Shown piece after piece: positions 35,001 to 46,025 of a stretch of 64,000 bases of DNA. A model generated the notes under the pieces. It was not told where the DNA came from. It ran no database searches and saw only the letters and a program-made list of their open reading frames with translations. The stretch spans positions 682,001 through 746,000 of the forward strand of contig CAVXVA010000001.1 in NCBI GenBank assembly GCA_963765075.1, read 5' to 3'. A program made the position numbers and the translations under genes. This DNA comes from JAENVU01 sp963765075 (GTDB taxonomy: Bacteria; Actinomycetota; Acidimicrobiia; IMCC26256; JAENVU01). The first letter of the stretch is position 1; each line of letters starts with the position of its first letter.

Positions 35001-38000
35001 TCAGTTCGTAGCGGGCTCGGTCGGCGGTCGCGACGCCCGGGGACGCCCGAATCGTAGGTAGAGCGACGGAACGATGAACAGGTTGAGCAGCGTCGCGGTC
35101 ACGAGTCCGCCGATGATCACGATGGCCATCGGGTACTCGATCTCCTGACCCGGGATGTTGCCCGAGACCATCAGCGGAACGAGGGCCAGTCCCGTCGTCA
35201 GCGCGGTCATGAGGATGGGAGCGAGGCGTTCCGTGGAACCGCGTAGGACAAGCTCGGGGCCGAAGGTCTCGCCTTCGTGATCCTCGAGGTGCTGGTAGTG
35301 GCTGATCTGCATAATGCCGTTCCGGGCGACGATGCCCAGGATGGTGAAGAAGCCGACCAACGACCCCAGCGAGATCACACCGTCGCTGAACGCGTAGGCC
35401 GCGAGTACACCGCCGACGAGGGCCATCGGCAACGTGAAGAACGACAATGCCGCGAGCCGGGTGCTCTTGAAGCTCACGACAAGGATGAAAAAGATTCCGC
35501 CCGCGGCGATCAGTCCCCAGAACAGGAGGCTGCGGTCTGCTTCCTGTCGCTCCTTGTATTCGCCCAGCACCTCGGCCTTGTAGCCGAGCGGCATCTTGAC
35601 GCTCTTGAGCTTCTCGTTGATCTCCTCGACCACGGAGCCGATGTCGCGGCCGTCGACGTTGGCGCCGACGTCGATGCGTCGGGTCAGCTGGTCGCGCGGG
35701 ATGGAACTCGGGGTCTCCTTGACCTCGATCCGGGCGACATCGGTAATCGGGATCTTGCGACCATCAGGAGTGTCGATGAGCAACGACCGGACGTCGGTCA
35801 GGCTGGTGCGGTACCGCTCCGGGGTCCAGACCATGACGTCGAAGGCCTTGCCCTCCCGATAGGTGTCGGCCACCTCCTCGCCGGCCAGGAACGTCGCGGC
35901 CGCGCGGCGAACGTCGCCGGGCTTGATCCCGGACTGGCGCGCGGCTTCGAGATCGACCTCGACCTCGATCTGGGGAATGTTGTCGAGCTGCTCGCGGGCC
36001 TCGTCGATCGTGCCGTCCACGTCCTTGACCACATCGAGCACGCGGTCGGCGGTCTCGTAGAGCGTGCTCAGCTTCGGACCGGAGATCCGGACCACGACTG
36101 CCTCACCGGATCCCGTGAGGACCTCGCGGATCCTCTCCTTGAGGTAGGTCTGCACGTCGCGCTTGATGCCGGGATAACCGTCAACCGTCGTCTTGGATCC
36201 GGGCGAGGGTTTCGTCGTAGTCCTCCCCGGGCTCCACGCTGATCCAGTTCTCGCCGAAGTACACGCCGTAGACCTCGTCACCCATCAGCGCCTGGCCGAT
36301 GTGCGCCCCGAAGTTGCGCACGCCCGGAATCTGTCGAAGCTCCTTGGACGCCTCGGTGCTGATGCGGACTTCTTCAGTGAGCGACGTGTCGGACTTCGTG
36401 ACCCAGTGCATCAGGAAGTCACGCTCCTTGAAGTCGGGCAGGAGCGATTGCCCGAGTTGGGGCACGACGGCGACCCCGCCGATGACCAGCAGCGCGACGA
36501 GCGCCATCGCCGGCCTCGGACTGGCGATGATCCGGCTGAGGCCGCCGGAGTACCAACGCTTCAACACCCGAACGATCGGCGACTCCCCGCGGCGAGCGAA
36601 CCGCGCGTCAGCAGGATCATGCTCAGCGCAGGTGTGACGATCAGCGCGACGAGCATCGACACGAGCACCGCGAGCGCGTAGGTGTAGGCGAGCGGCTGGA
36701 AGAACGAGCCGGTCAATCCGGTGAGGAAGAAGATGGGCAGCAACGCCAGCGCTTCGATCATCGACGCGTACACGATCGCGCCGCGTACCTCGATCGAGGC
36801 GTCGAAAATCACCTTGGCGGTGGACCGCTCGTCATCGTTCGAGGCGCGATGGATCCGGAGTCGTCGCACGATGTTCTCGGTGTCGACGATCGCATCGTCA
36901 ACGACTGCGCCGAGCGCGATCACCATCCCGGCGAGCACCATCGTGTTGATGGTGGCGCCCTGCGCCGCGAGCACGAGTCCGGCGGCCATGAGCGAGATCG
37001 GAATCGTGACGACACTGATGAGCGCGCTGCGCCATGAGAACAGGAACAGGACCAGCACGAGGACGACGAGCAACGATCCGATGAAGAGCGTCTCGGTCAG
37101 GTTGCTGATCGCGAGCTCGACGAAGGTGGCCGGGCGGAAGATCGTCGTGTCGACCTCGAGCCCCTTGAGGCCGGGTCGTATCTCCTTCATTGCAGCCTCG
37201 ACGCCCTTGGTGACGTCGAGGGTGTTGCCCCACGGCAACTTCTCGACGATGAGCATGAGGCCCGGGCCGTCGTCGATGACCGCATCGCCGATCAGGAGCT
37301 GGTGGTCGTTTCGCACTTCGGCGACATCGCCGATGACGAGCCGTTCGCCGTTCTTCCCCACCCCGACCGGGACCTTCGCAAGATCCACGGGTGTCTCGAT
37401 CACCATCCGATGTTGGATGGAGAGTCGTTGGTTGTCGGTCTCGAGGAACCCGCCCGTCCCGATCGCGGCGCCACCCGAGTAGCTGAGCAGTCCCTGCTCG
37501 AACGCATCGGAGGTCACCTTGCGGACGGCATCAAGGGTGATCCCGTGTTCGAGCAACTTGTCCGGCAGCACCTGGACCTGGAGCTGCTTGTTGCGCTGCC
37601 CCCAGATCGCGACGTTGGCCACGCCGGGCACCCGCAACAGGCGGGTCCGGATCTTGTAGCGCGCCAGAATCGATTGGTCCATGACGCTCAACGTGTCGGA
37701 CCGAAGCCCGATCTTCATGACCCGGCTCGTCGCCGACAGCGGTTGGAGCATCTTGGGTGGGGTGCACCAGGTGGGGAGCGTCGGCGTGATCGCGCCAGAC
37801 GCGCTCCGAGACGAGCTGGCGGGAGCGCAGCAGGTCTGTCCCCTTGGTGAAGAGCAGCTGGATCGAGGCCAGCTGCGGCACCGACTTGGACCGGACGACG
37901 TCGACCCGTGGCAACCCCTGAAGGGTCTGCTCCAGGGGCACGGTCACGAGCTCCTCGACCTCGGCCGAGGTGAGCCCGAGGCAGGAGGTCTGAATCTCGA

Positions 38001-38139
38001 TCTTCGGCGGCGAGAACTCCGGGAACACGTCGACGGGCATGTCCTGCACGATCCCGACGCCGGCGATCATCATCCCCGCGGCGAGCGCGACGACGAGGTA
38101 CCGGAACTTCAAGCTCGATCGAACGATCCAACTCATCAT
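35001..38139 (-). pseudogene. heavy-metal-type RND efflux pump, three frameshifts
   Basis: A CusA/HME-type RND transporter of about 1045 residues when three frameshifts are repaired: one extra base at 37797 (QLVSERV/GAITPT), a missing base near 36600 (LLTR/RFARRGESP), and an extra base near 36185 (IQD/VDGYPGI). Frames rejoin without loss of conserved segments: MPVDVFPEFSPP, the TM4 acidic motif GAVVDDAIVDTENIV, and IPGQEIEYPMAIVIIGG. Net length is 3n+1, matching two insertions and one deletion. It is the paralogue of the intact pump at 38611-41901 and the last gene of that operon. Either the gene is freshly broken or the consensus sequence is wrong. Confidence 0.85.
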
Positions 38140-38179
38140 CGCAGCGTGATTCCCGATCCCTCGATAACCGTACGCGCCG

Positions 38180-38614
38180 TCAGTGCGCGCCGAGCTCGTG
38201 CTCGGCGCCGAACAGCTCGGAAGCCCCGACGCTCACGACGGGTGTCCCGGCGAGCGGTCCCGCGGTGAGGACGGCCTCCGACCCGCGAATGTCGGCGACC
38301 GTGACCGGGACCCGGTGGAACGTTCGCTCCTTGACCTCGGTGAACACCCAGGTGCTGCCATCTGGGTCGTAGAGGATCGCACCGTAGGGAACGACCAAGC
38401 CGTCGGGGGCGGAGACGACCGGAGCCGTCTCGATGCCGATGCGCTCGATCGCCTTCTCGGTGAACGTGACCTGCATCAGCTCCGACTCGCCATCGGGTGC
38501 CGGGGACAATGTGGCCGGGTCCTCATACGTGGACTCGGCCTCGTCGACCTTCGAGCAGCCTGCGGCCAGGGGCATCAGCGCGACGAGCACCAGGGCGCAC
38601 CACCGATGCTTCAT
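38180..38614 (-). CDS. short RND adaptor-like lipoprotein
   Basis: A 144-residue lipoprotein (lipobox LAAGC) lying between two RND pumps. The segment VTFTEKAIERIGIETAPV followed by VVPYGAILYDPDGSTWVF...RTFHRVPVTV resembles the beta-barrel and membrane-proximal parts of CusB/HlyD-type adaptors (residues are usually about 400). The coiled-coil hairpin and lipoyl domains are absent. The ATG overlaps the stop of the intact pump gene (ATGA). A shortened adaptor makes sense in an envelope without a classical outer membrane, but this is inference. Confidence 0.75.
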   Translation of the reverse strand: MKHRWCALVLVALMPLAAGCSKVDEAESTYEDPATLSPAPDGESELMQVTFTEKAIERIGIETAPVVSAPDGLVVPYGAILYDPDGSTWVFTEVKERTFHRVPVTVADIRGSEAVLTAGPLAGTPVVSVGASELFGAEHELGAH

Positions 38615-41600
38615 GAGCGTTCCTCCAGTCTGATGGGCAGATCCGATGCGGAAACCGCGTGCAGTCGGCCCCGGGCGGACCGCGGCGAACGCTCTCCCGT
38701 GCCGCCCCGGCGGCGCCGGTTCCCGTGTGCGCCCGCGGGTGTGGGCGCGAACCGCAGGTACAGAGTCGGGAGGACGACCAGCGCGAACATTGCGGCGGTG
38801 ATGAGGCCGCCAACGAGCACGACGGCCAGGGGATGCACGATCTCGCTCCCCGGCCGCGACCCCGCCACGAGAATCGGCAGGAGCACGGCGATCCCGACGA
38901 TCACCGTGGTCACGATGGGGAGCGCGCCTTCGCGCACCGCCGTCACGACCGACTCGCGTGTCGGTGCCATCGGATCGCCGGAGAGGTCGTCGGGGTCGGG
39001 GTGCTGGAACCGGCGGATCGTGACGGTCGTGAACCGAATGGTGATGCCGAGTACGGCGATGAAGCCGACGACGGAGCCGATGGTGATCGTTCCGCCGTCG
39101 ATCAACGCCGCGAGCGCCCCACCGGCCAGGGCGACGGGCACGGTGACGAACGTCGCGATCGCAAGCCTCCAACTCGTGAACGCGGCCTGGAGCAACAGGA
39201 AGATCGCCAGCGCGATGCCGAACACCACGAAGATGAACCGGGTACGGGCCGAGCTGCGGGCGTCGGCATCGTCGAGGACCACCGCGTGGTGCTCCACGGG
39301 GAAGCTCGTCGCGGCGACCACGTCGTCGACCTCGCCGAGAACGTCGTCGGTGTCGCCGTCGACGAACGCGTGCACGTCCAGGCTGCGGATCACTCCTTCA
39401 TGGGTGATGACACTCGGGTTCGGCCCGATCTCGACAGTCGCGAGACTGGCGAGTGGGACCAGCCCTTGGTTCGGCGTGGCGATCGGCAGGCTCTGGATGT
39501 CCTTCAGGTTGCTCCGGAGTTCGGGCACGCCCTGGACCACGACCTCGAAGACCTTCTGGTCGACGAACAGTGATCCGACCTCGAGTCCCTGCACGTAGGT
39601 CGCGACGAGCCGGCGGACATCGCCCGGCTTGATGCCCGCCTGCTCGGCGGCGGTGAGGTCGACATCGACCTCGACCGTCGGCTCGAGATCGAGCCGCTCG
39701 ACGGTCGTGTCGGTGACGCCGTCGATGGCGCGAAGCCCGCGAGCGAGTTCAGCCGCCTTCTGCTGGAGCACCTCGTACTTCTGTCCGGTCACGCGGACGG
39801 TGATGTCGCCCGGCTCGGCCTGGAGCACGTCAGCGATTCGGTCACTGGAGTACTCGGTCACTCCGCGCCCGATGCCCGGGTACCCGTTGACCACTTCCTT
39901 GACCCGGTCGAGGGTCTGTCCGTAGTCCACGGTCGGATCGATGCTGACCCACAGCTCACCCGCGTTGGCCCCGCCAATGTCGTCGGACAACACGGCCCGA
40001 CCGGTGTGCGCGCCGACGTTGTCGATGCCGGGGAGGCGGCGAAGCTCGCGGCTGATGCGCGCACTGATGCGGTTCATCTCGGGAAGCGACGTTCCCGTCG
40101 GACCTTCCCAGCGGACGAGCAGGTCGGTGTCTTCGAATCGGGGTACCAACGAGTCGGGACGCTCGAGGAATGCCATCGAACCGAGGCCGACGACCGCGAC
40201 GAGCACGAGCGCCGCGTACGCGATCATCGGGGTACCCGTGGCCCGATCGGCGACTCGCCCGGAGACGCGCGCCGTCGCCTTCGCCAACGGCGACTCCCGC
40301 ACGGCCCGACCGGCCGGCGGGCCGAGCACTCGACTCAGCGCCGGCGTCAGGGTCATGGCCACGAAGATCGAGACCACGATCGAGACGGCGAACGCCCGCG
40401 CGATCACGGGGAGGAACGCTTCCGACTCCCCGGTCAACACGAGGAGCGGGCCCAGCGTGAGGAGGAGCGCGACCGTGGCATAGCCGAGAGGACCGCGCAC
40501 CGCGCTCGAGCCGCGCAGGATGCGGCGACCGGTCGCATCGAGATTGGCCGCCTGTGCTTCGTCGCTCGAGGTGTCGTCGGCGACGGGGTCGGTCAGGCTG
40601 CGCTGAATGCTGCTGCGGTCTTGCACGACGTCGTCGATGAGTACGACGATCGCGAGCACGATTCCCGCCAGCACCATGACGTTGAGCGTCTCGCCGAGCC
40701 AGTCGAGTACCAGCACCGTCCCAGCCAATGACAGGGCCGCGGCGGCGGCGGTCACAACCACCGAGCGCCACGAGAACGTGAACGCCGCCAACACGAGGAT
40801 CCCCAGCGCCAGGCCGATCAGCAACAGGCCGAGAAGGTTGTCTCGCGCGGTCTCGATGTAGGTGGCGGGTCGGAAGATCGAGGACTCGACCTCGATGCCG
40901 CGAAGTCCGGGTCCGAGCTTTCTGAGCTCGGCCTCGATGCCCTCGGTGACCGTGACTGCGTTCGCGTTCGGGAGCTTCTCGACGACGAGCATGAGACCGG
41001 TCTCATCGGCGACGACGCCGTCGCCGATGAGCGGTTGGTGACCCTTCTGCACCGTGGTGACCTCGCCGAGCTGCTTGGCGGGCGGGCGCGGACCATCTTC
41101 GGGAGAGGTCTCCGTTCCGGGCTCGATGGCGACACGCGCGAGGTCCTCGGCCGTGAGGATGGGGCTGATGTGTTGCACGCCGAGCCGCTGGGCCGGGGTG
41201 TCGATGAACCCGCCGCGGCCCGGCGCACTCGCCTTGAGGAAGCTCAACGGCGACACCCAGAGGGCGTTGCCCGTCGTACTGATGATCTGATCGAGCGTGA
41301 GTCCCTCGACAACGAGCCGCTGTGGGTCGACGAGCACCTGGAGCTGCTCGTCACGCTGGCCCCAGATCGAGATATTTGCGACCCCGGGAACCTTCATCAG
41401 CTGCGGCCGGAGCTCCCAGCGGGCCAAAGTGGAGAGTTCGATGAGCGGAAGCTCGGTCGACCGGAGCCCAATCATCATGACCCGGCTCGTCGACGAGAGC
41501 GGCTGGAGGAGCGTCGGCGCCTTCGACACGTTGGGCAAGGCCTTGGACGCCTCGGTCAGTCGTTCTTGCACGACCTGGCGGGCATCGATTTCGCTGGTGC

Positions 41601-41901
41601 CGTCCTCGAACGTGAGCTCCACCGACGACAGCCCGGGAACCGACTTCGACGAGATGTCCTCGAGGTACGCAACGCCGTTGAGCAGGTTCTGCTCCATCGG
41701 CGCGGTGATCAACTGCTCGACTTCGTACGCCGACAGACCAAGCGCTTCAGTGCGTACCTCGACCGTGGTCTTGCCGAACTCGGGAAGTACGTCAACCGGC
41801 ATGCTCGTGAGTTGCAGCACGCCGAGCGCGAGCACGACGACCGCCAGCGCCACCACGACACCGCGCGCCCTCAGACTCGCAGCAACCAGACCGCGCATCA
41901 T
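38611..41901 (-). CDS. heavy-metal-type RND efflux transporter (CusA-like)
   Basis: A complete 1096-residue RND pump. It has the N-terminal MPVDVLPEFGKTTVEVRTEALGL and paired SSTSRVMMIGL, a large periplasmic domain repeated in both halves, and TM4 residues GIVLAIVVLIDDVVQD with the paired Asp used for proton relay. It ends in SRPGSEIVHPLAVVLVGGL and YLRFAPTP, all typical of the HME branch (CusA/CzcA). These pumps expel metal cations by proton antiport; the real cargo is not shown by sequence. It is intact while its downstream paralogue is broken. Confidence 0.92.
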   Translation of the reverse strand: MMRGLVAASLRARGVVVALAVVVLALGVLQLTSMPVDVLPEFGKTTVEVRTEALGLSAYEVEQLITAPMEQNLLNGVAYLEDISSKSVPGLSSVELTFEDGTSEIDARQVVQERLTEASKALPNVSKAPTLLQPLSSTSRVMMIGLRSTELPLIELSTLARWELRPQLMKVPGVANISIWGQRDEQLQVLVDPQRLVVEGLTLDQIISTTGNALWVSPLSFLKASAPGRGGFIDTPAQRLGVQHISPILTAEDLARVAIEPGTETSPEDGPRPPAKQLGEVTTVQKGHQPLIGDGVVADETGLMLVVEKLPNANAVTVTEGIEAELRKLGPGLRGIEVESSIFRPATYIETARDNLLGLLLIGLALGILVLAAFTFSWRSVVVTAAAAALSLAGTVLVLDWLGETLNVMVLAGIVLAIVVLIDDVVQDRSSIQRSLTDPVADDTSSDEAQAANLDATGRRILRGSSAVRGPLGYATVALLLTLGPLLVLTGESEAFLPVIARAFAVSIVVSIFVAMTLTPALSRVLGPPAGRAVRESPLAKATARVSGRVADRATGTPMIAYAALVLVAVVGLGSMAFLERPDSLVPRFEDTDLLVRWEGPTGTSLPEMNRISARISRELRRLPGIDNVGAHTGRAVLSDDIGGANAGELWVSIDPTVDYGQTLDRVKEVVNGYPGIGRGVTEYSSDRIADVLQAEPGDITVRVTGQKYEVLQQKAAELARGLRAIDGVTDTTVERLDLEPTVEVDVDLTAAEQAGIKPGDVRRLVATYVQGLEVGSLFVDQKVFEVVVQGVPELRSNLKDIQSLPIATPNQGLVPLASLATVEIGPNPSVITHEGVIRSLDVHAFVDGDTDDVLGEVDDVVAATSFPVEHHAVVLDDADARSSARTRFIFVVFGIALAIFLLLQAAFTSWRLAIATFVTVPVALAGGALAALIDGGTITIGSVVGFIAVLGITIRFTTVTIRRFQHPDPDDLSGDPMAPTRESVVTAVREGALPIVTTVIVGIAVLLPILVAGSRPGSEIVHPLAVVLVGGLITAAMFALVVLPTLYLRFAPTPAGAHGNRRRRGGTGERSPRSARGRLHAVSASDLPIRLEERS

Positions 41902-41984
41902 CGGACAACACCACCAAGGCTGCCGTCAGTCGCCCACGCGCCAAATGCACCGACGATGTTCCAATCCCATACCCCCCGTGCCCC

Positions 41985-41998
41985 GAACCGATCGGTTC
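41985..41998. promoter_or_regulatory. perfect 14-bp palindrome upstream of the RND operon
   Basis: GAACCGATCGGTTC is fully self-complementary. It lies about 84 bases upstream of the RND pump ATG (41901), in a 262-base gap with no gene. A TetR- or MerR-like repressor site is the simplest reading; no regulator gene is adjacent. The rest of the gap shows nothing clear. Confidence 0.4.
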
Positions 41999-42163
41999 AG
42001 GGGGCGGACGATAGAGATCCGTTGATCGCGATTCAATACTTCAGAAGAAAACAGTTCGCCCGACTCATCGAAAGACCGACGATCCGGACAGCCCAGGCGA
42101 GATCCCGAATCAGGTACGAACTACTCGGCGCGCCGGTCGTCGTCCGCGTGTGCGCCGAATGAC

Positions 42164-42746
42164 TCAGTCGGCTTCTTCGGGTCCGCCCTTGTCCTTCTTC
42201 ACCGACGTCGTCGCCGGCGCGACCCCCTCGGCCGAGACGGTGACCTCAACGTCCTGCGCGTTCGTCGACGTTCGGTACAGACTGAACTTGTTCTCCGGGA
42301 AGTGGTCGACAGCACCCGAGTCGTCGAAGTGGGCGACACGGCGCGCACCGGCCGGAATCGTGAAGTCGGCGGGGAACTCGAAGTAGTAGCTCTCACTCGC
42401 GCCGGTTTTGCGATCGGTGAACGTGTAGAAGATTTCGAAGCCCGACAACTCGCTCGTCCCGTTGTTGGCGAGAGCGACCTCGAGGTGGTCGTCGACGGCC
42501 TTGCCCTGGGCGTCCTCGTTGTTCTCGACCAGGACTTCATCGATCTCGAGCCCGGCGGCGGTCGACGTATTCGAAATCGGATTGCTCGCGACCGGGAGCA
42601 CCGGCGACGACGCCGAACTTCCCGGGTTCTTGTTGCCGACTTTGCCCGTTCGATCCATCAGACGAACAGGCGCCCACGACGAGACCGGACGCCAGAACTG
42701 CGGCGGCGATCGGCACAACACGCCACATCGAATGCTGGGGCTTCAT
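42164..42746 (-). CDS. lipoprotein of the ABC exporter operon, one frameshift
   Basis: About 193 residues after repair. The first frame supplies the signal peptide and lipobox VVGAC followed by a Ser/Gln-rich linker; the second frame, entered near 42650, supplies a beta-sandwich-like domain (DDHLEVALANNGTSELSGFEIFYTF, and TIPAGARRVAHFDDSG). The length is 3n+1, consistent with one inserted base. The ATG overlaps the stop of the upstream permease by ATGA, so this is the last gene of the exporter operon. No family name can be given. Confidence 0.7.
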
Positions 42747-43739
42747 AGGTTGGCTCCTTCGGGAATGACGGATTGACGCCGGAACGTGACGACGAGAGCC
42801 ATGATCAGTACGGAGGGATAGATGATCATCCAGATGATGTCATTGTGCTTCTCTTCGAGCAGCCGCCCGATGCGAGAGCCCCTTGTACTTGAGGTGGACG
42901 TCGGCCATGGCGAAGGTGAAGCGCTCGAAGTGTTTCGCGTACGAGGCTTCCTCGACATCGCGGCGGATCGTCTCGTAGGTCGAGAACTTCAGCAGGATCG
43001 TGGTCTCGTCGGGTCGGCTGAGCGACAAGGCCGCAAAGAGACCGCCCGGGACCTGGTTGTCGGCATCGAGGGTGTCGCCGATCTGGGGGAGCACCAGCAC
43101 CACGATGAGCCAGATTCCGAGCGCGTACATCAATCCGTTCACGGCCACCCTGACGCGTGCCGTCATCGACGGCGCCGAGACAGAAGAAGGTGACCATGTA
43201 CAGGATCGCCGCTACGTACGCGAGGAGCAGATCGCGCCGACTCTTCCCCGTTGACCCAGTCGTGGCCGACGAAGCCGAGGCACAGCACTGCGACGACGGC
43301 GGTCGCCGCGACGAGCGTGGCGAAGATCGCCGCCGCACCGAGCACGCTCCCGGCGGCAAGCTCACCCGCCGAGACGGGACGGGACCGCACCAGCGGCGAG
43401 CGTCCGGTTCGCTCGTTCCCGTGAAACGCTGAGGAAACCGAGCGTGATCGCCGGTGATCGCGCCGATGATCTCGAGATACTCCATCGCGCCCCTGGAGCA
43501 ACGAGAGCAGCCGCAACGGCGAGGGCGCGATCCGCTGGATGCCGCCGGCCTCGGCGGCATTGCGGTACGCCTGGTAGTCCGCGAGTTCACTCCGATACCC
43601 GACGGCCGCGATGTACACCGACGACGATGGTGACCACGATGAGGATCATCACGAGGGCCAGCAGGATCCGGCTGCGCCACGCAGCTCGGTACTCGTGGCG
43701 GGCGAGCGTGCGGATGCGGTCGAGTCGGGGACTACTCAT
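42743..43739 (-). pseudogene. ABC-2-type permease A, multiple frameshifts
   Basis: A membrane subunit of an ABC exporter of roughly 330 residues, visible only by joining pieces from all three frames. The pieces are MSSPRLDRIRTLARHEYRAAWRSR and the first TM, VYIAAVGYRSELADYQAYRN, GAMEYLEIIGAITGDH, RSRPVSAGELAAGSVLGAAA, VNGLMYALGIWLIVVLVLPQI, and HNDIIWMIIYPSVLIMALVVTF. At least five single-base indels are needed; several are extra G in G runs (CAGGGGCG where CAGGGCG fits). Start and stop overlap the neighbouring genes by ATGA. The protein order is preserved, so this is either recent decay or consensus error. Confidence 0.7.
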
Positions 43740-44661
43740 CGGCGATGCCCGTCGAAGCAGTCGTGGCGGCGCACGAGGAACCCGGCGACGAGGAAGAGCA
43801 GAACGACAGCGAATCCGACGATCGGGAGCACCCGCCGGACCGTCGAGGCCGTCGACTCCGACGGCGCGGTCTCCAGGATCCGACCGCACTCGCCTGCTTG
43901 TACTGCTCGGTGACCGAGTACGGCCGGGCCTGCGCGGTGAACTCGAAGAACGGCTGCGAGGTGCTCACCGGATTCGTCACCGGATGCAGCGAAGCGACGG
44001 GCGCCAAGCCGGAGGTGAACTGTGGGACTGCGAACGTGAGTACGAGCCACACCCCGATCGCGGCGAGCAACGCCATCGAGCGGCGCCGTGCCAACAAGAC
44101 CGTCACCATGCCGACCAGCGCGAACACGTTGAGGTAGAGCCAGGACAACCCGTAGAACGAGGCGAGCCTGCCGAGGTCGTCGGCGGTGAGCGCCCGTCGT
44201 TGACCAGGACCAGCGACAGCGGCGCTGACAACGAAGCTCACGGCCAGGATCAGCTGCGAGCACGACTGCCGCAGCCCCGACCTTGCCGAGGAAGTACGCC
44301 GAGCGCCTGACCGGTCGCGAGAAGATCAGGCGTTCGACGCCGGTCGGCCTGATCGTCGGCCAGGCTGACGTGACCGAGGATCAAGGCCAGCAGTGCCCCG
44401 ATCAGCGGGACGTAGATCGCCATGTTCGAGAGCATCGACAGCGTCGGCTTGAGCTGCGAACGGGTTGGGTGGTGCCTGGCTTCCCGCGATCGCGCAAGAG
44501 AGACTTGACCGCTTCGTCGTAGACGCGCACGATCGTCCGGTGGCTCGACCAGCCGAGGACGCCGGCGAGCGCGGTCATCACAGGAACGTCCCGAGCAGAG
44601 CCAGGAACGTCCGCTGGCGACGCAACGACCGCATCTGATGGACCGCGACCGTCGTGATCAT
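43736..44661 (-). pseudogene. ABC-2-type permease B, multiple frameshifts
   Basis: A second ABC-2 permease. Its start MITTVAVHQMRSLRRQR resembles that of permease A, followed by a frame change at about 44581, VYDEAVKSLLRDRGKP, NMAIYVPLIGALLALILGHVSLADDQAD, SWLYLNVFALVGMVTVLLARRR and a final TM VVLLFLVAGFLVRRH. At least four indels are required. Two ABC-2 permeases with one ATPase and a lipoprotein resemble a heterodimeric exporter, but the cargo is unknown. Confidence 0.68.
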
Positions 44662-45400
44662 TCGGGTTGCTGCTTCCATCCGAACGTAGATGTCCTCGAG
44701 CGACGCCTCGTCGGGAAATCGCGTCGAGTCGTCGCTTCGATGGAGTCCTTGTAGATCAGCGTCCCTGGTTGAGCACTCCGATCGTGGTGCACACCCTGAC
44801 CGACCTCACTGAGGAGATGGGTATTCATGAAGACGGTCATCCCGAGCTCTTGGTTGAGGCGAAGAACGTGGCGCGCAGTTGCCTCACGCCGAGGGGATCA
44901 AGACCCGCGGTGGGTTCGTCGAGGAACAGGACCTGAGGCCGATGGAGCACCGCTTGCGCGATCCCGATCTGCTGGCGCATCCCGGAGGAGAACGAACCCA
45001 CTCTGAGCGCCGGCCAGGTCGGCGCAGCCGAGATAGTCCAGCGTCTCGGCGACGGCCGCGCCGCGGGTTGCGCGACCCCCGAGAGCTTCGCGAAGAACTC
45101 GAGGTTCTCGGCTGCGGTCAGGTGTGGCCGTACAAACGGACATCGGCCGGCAGGTAGCCGATACACCGGGTTACCTCGCGGCGGTTCGCGACGACGTCGA
45201 AGCCGCAGACCCTCGCGTGTCCTTGTGTCGGCGACGAGCAACGTGGTGAGGATGTTGATCGTCGTTGTTTTTCCCGCGCCGTTGTGGCCGAGGAAGCCGA
45301 AGACCTCGCCGGGCTCGATCGTCAGGTCGATCCCGCGCAACACCTCACGGCGCCCGTAGCTGTGTCGGACACCGGCCATCTCAATCGCCGGCCCCGCCAT
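44658..45400 (-). pseudogene. ABC exporter ATPase, multiple frameshifts
   Basis: An ATPase of about 250 residues. The intact N-terminus MAGPAIEMAGVRHSYGRREVL has Walker A GHNGAGKTT. Later pieces from other frames include RVCGFDVVANRREVTRCIGYLP, LTAAENLEFFAKLSG, the signature FSSGMRQQ, Walker B VLFLDEPTAGLDP and MNTHLLSEV. The typical end SLEDIYVRM lies in the same frame as the start of permease B, so either the proteins are fused or another indel hides the stop. ATG at 45400 has a strong GGGAGGGGAGGG site. Confidence 0.72.
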
Positions 45401-45417
45401 CGACCCTCCCCTCCCAA

Positions 45418-45446
45418 GCTCCGACCGACTCGTCCATTGTCGGAGC
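45418..45446. promoter_or_regulatory. inverted repeat in divergent promoter region
   Basis: Eight-base arms GCTCCGAC and GTCGGAGC flank a 13-base spacer. It lies 18 bases upstream of the ABC ATPase start and about 80 bases upstream of the divergent reductase gene. It could be an operator; the sequence alone does not decide. Confidence 0.3.
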
Positions 45447-45523
45447 AGCGAGACGATAGGCCACCGGTGTCGACCTCGGCGAGGACCGAATGAGCGAACT
45501 GAGCAGCACTACTCTCCCCCATC

Positions 45524-45955
45524 GTGCCCAGCGACCTCAGTCTGAAAGCCTTGAACGCCGCGCATCGCGTGGTGGTGAAGCTCTCCGGAGGACGTCTGGG
45601 TTGGCAAGCCGGGCAGATGCCGGTCGTGGAGCTGACCACCGTCGGCCGGACCACGGGCCTGGCCCGCACCGTCATGCTGTCGTCTCCCGTCCAGGAGGGT
45701 GAGCGGTGGGTGATCGTTGCGTCCCGTTGGGGCGGCGACCATCACCCGGCTTGGTTCCTCAACCTGCGCGAGCGCCCCGAGGTCGAGGTCAGCCTGCAAG
45801 GCGCCCCGAAGCAGCCAATGGGCGCGCGAATCGTCGACGCCGAGGAACGGGCCCGGCTGTGGCCAATGGTCACCCAGGCATACGAGGGCTACGCCGCATA
45901 CCAGCAGAAGACCGACCGCGAGATTCCGCTCGTGGTGCTCGAACCGCGGAGATAA
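45524..45955 (+). CDS. deazaflavin (F420)-dependent nitroreductase-family protein
   Basis: A 143-residue split-barrel enzyme of the Ddn family: VVKLSGGRLGWQAGQMPVVELTTVGRTTGLARTVML and VASRWGGDHHPAWFLNLRERPEVEV are the cofactor-binding core. Relatives in mycobacteria reduce quinones or nitroimidazoles with F420H2. The frame opens with GTG at 45524 and no clear ribosome site. Absence of nearby F420 biosynthesis genes is not informative. The GGDEF-EAL gene follows after 70 bases. Confidence 0.88.
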   Translation: MPSDLSLKALNAAHRVVVKLSGGRLGWQAGQMPVVELTTVGRTTGLARTVMLSSPVQEGERWVIVASRWGGDHHPAWFLNLRERPEVEVSLQGAPKQPMGARIVDAEERARLWPMVTQAYEGYAAYQQKTDREIPLVVLEPRR

Positions 45956-46025
45956 CTGCCGAGACGGCCGCAATCGGACCCAGGTTCGACCTCAGTTCCC
46001 CGCCGGAACGGCCGATAACCCCGAG

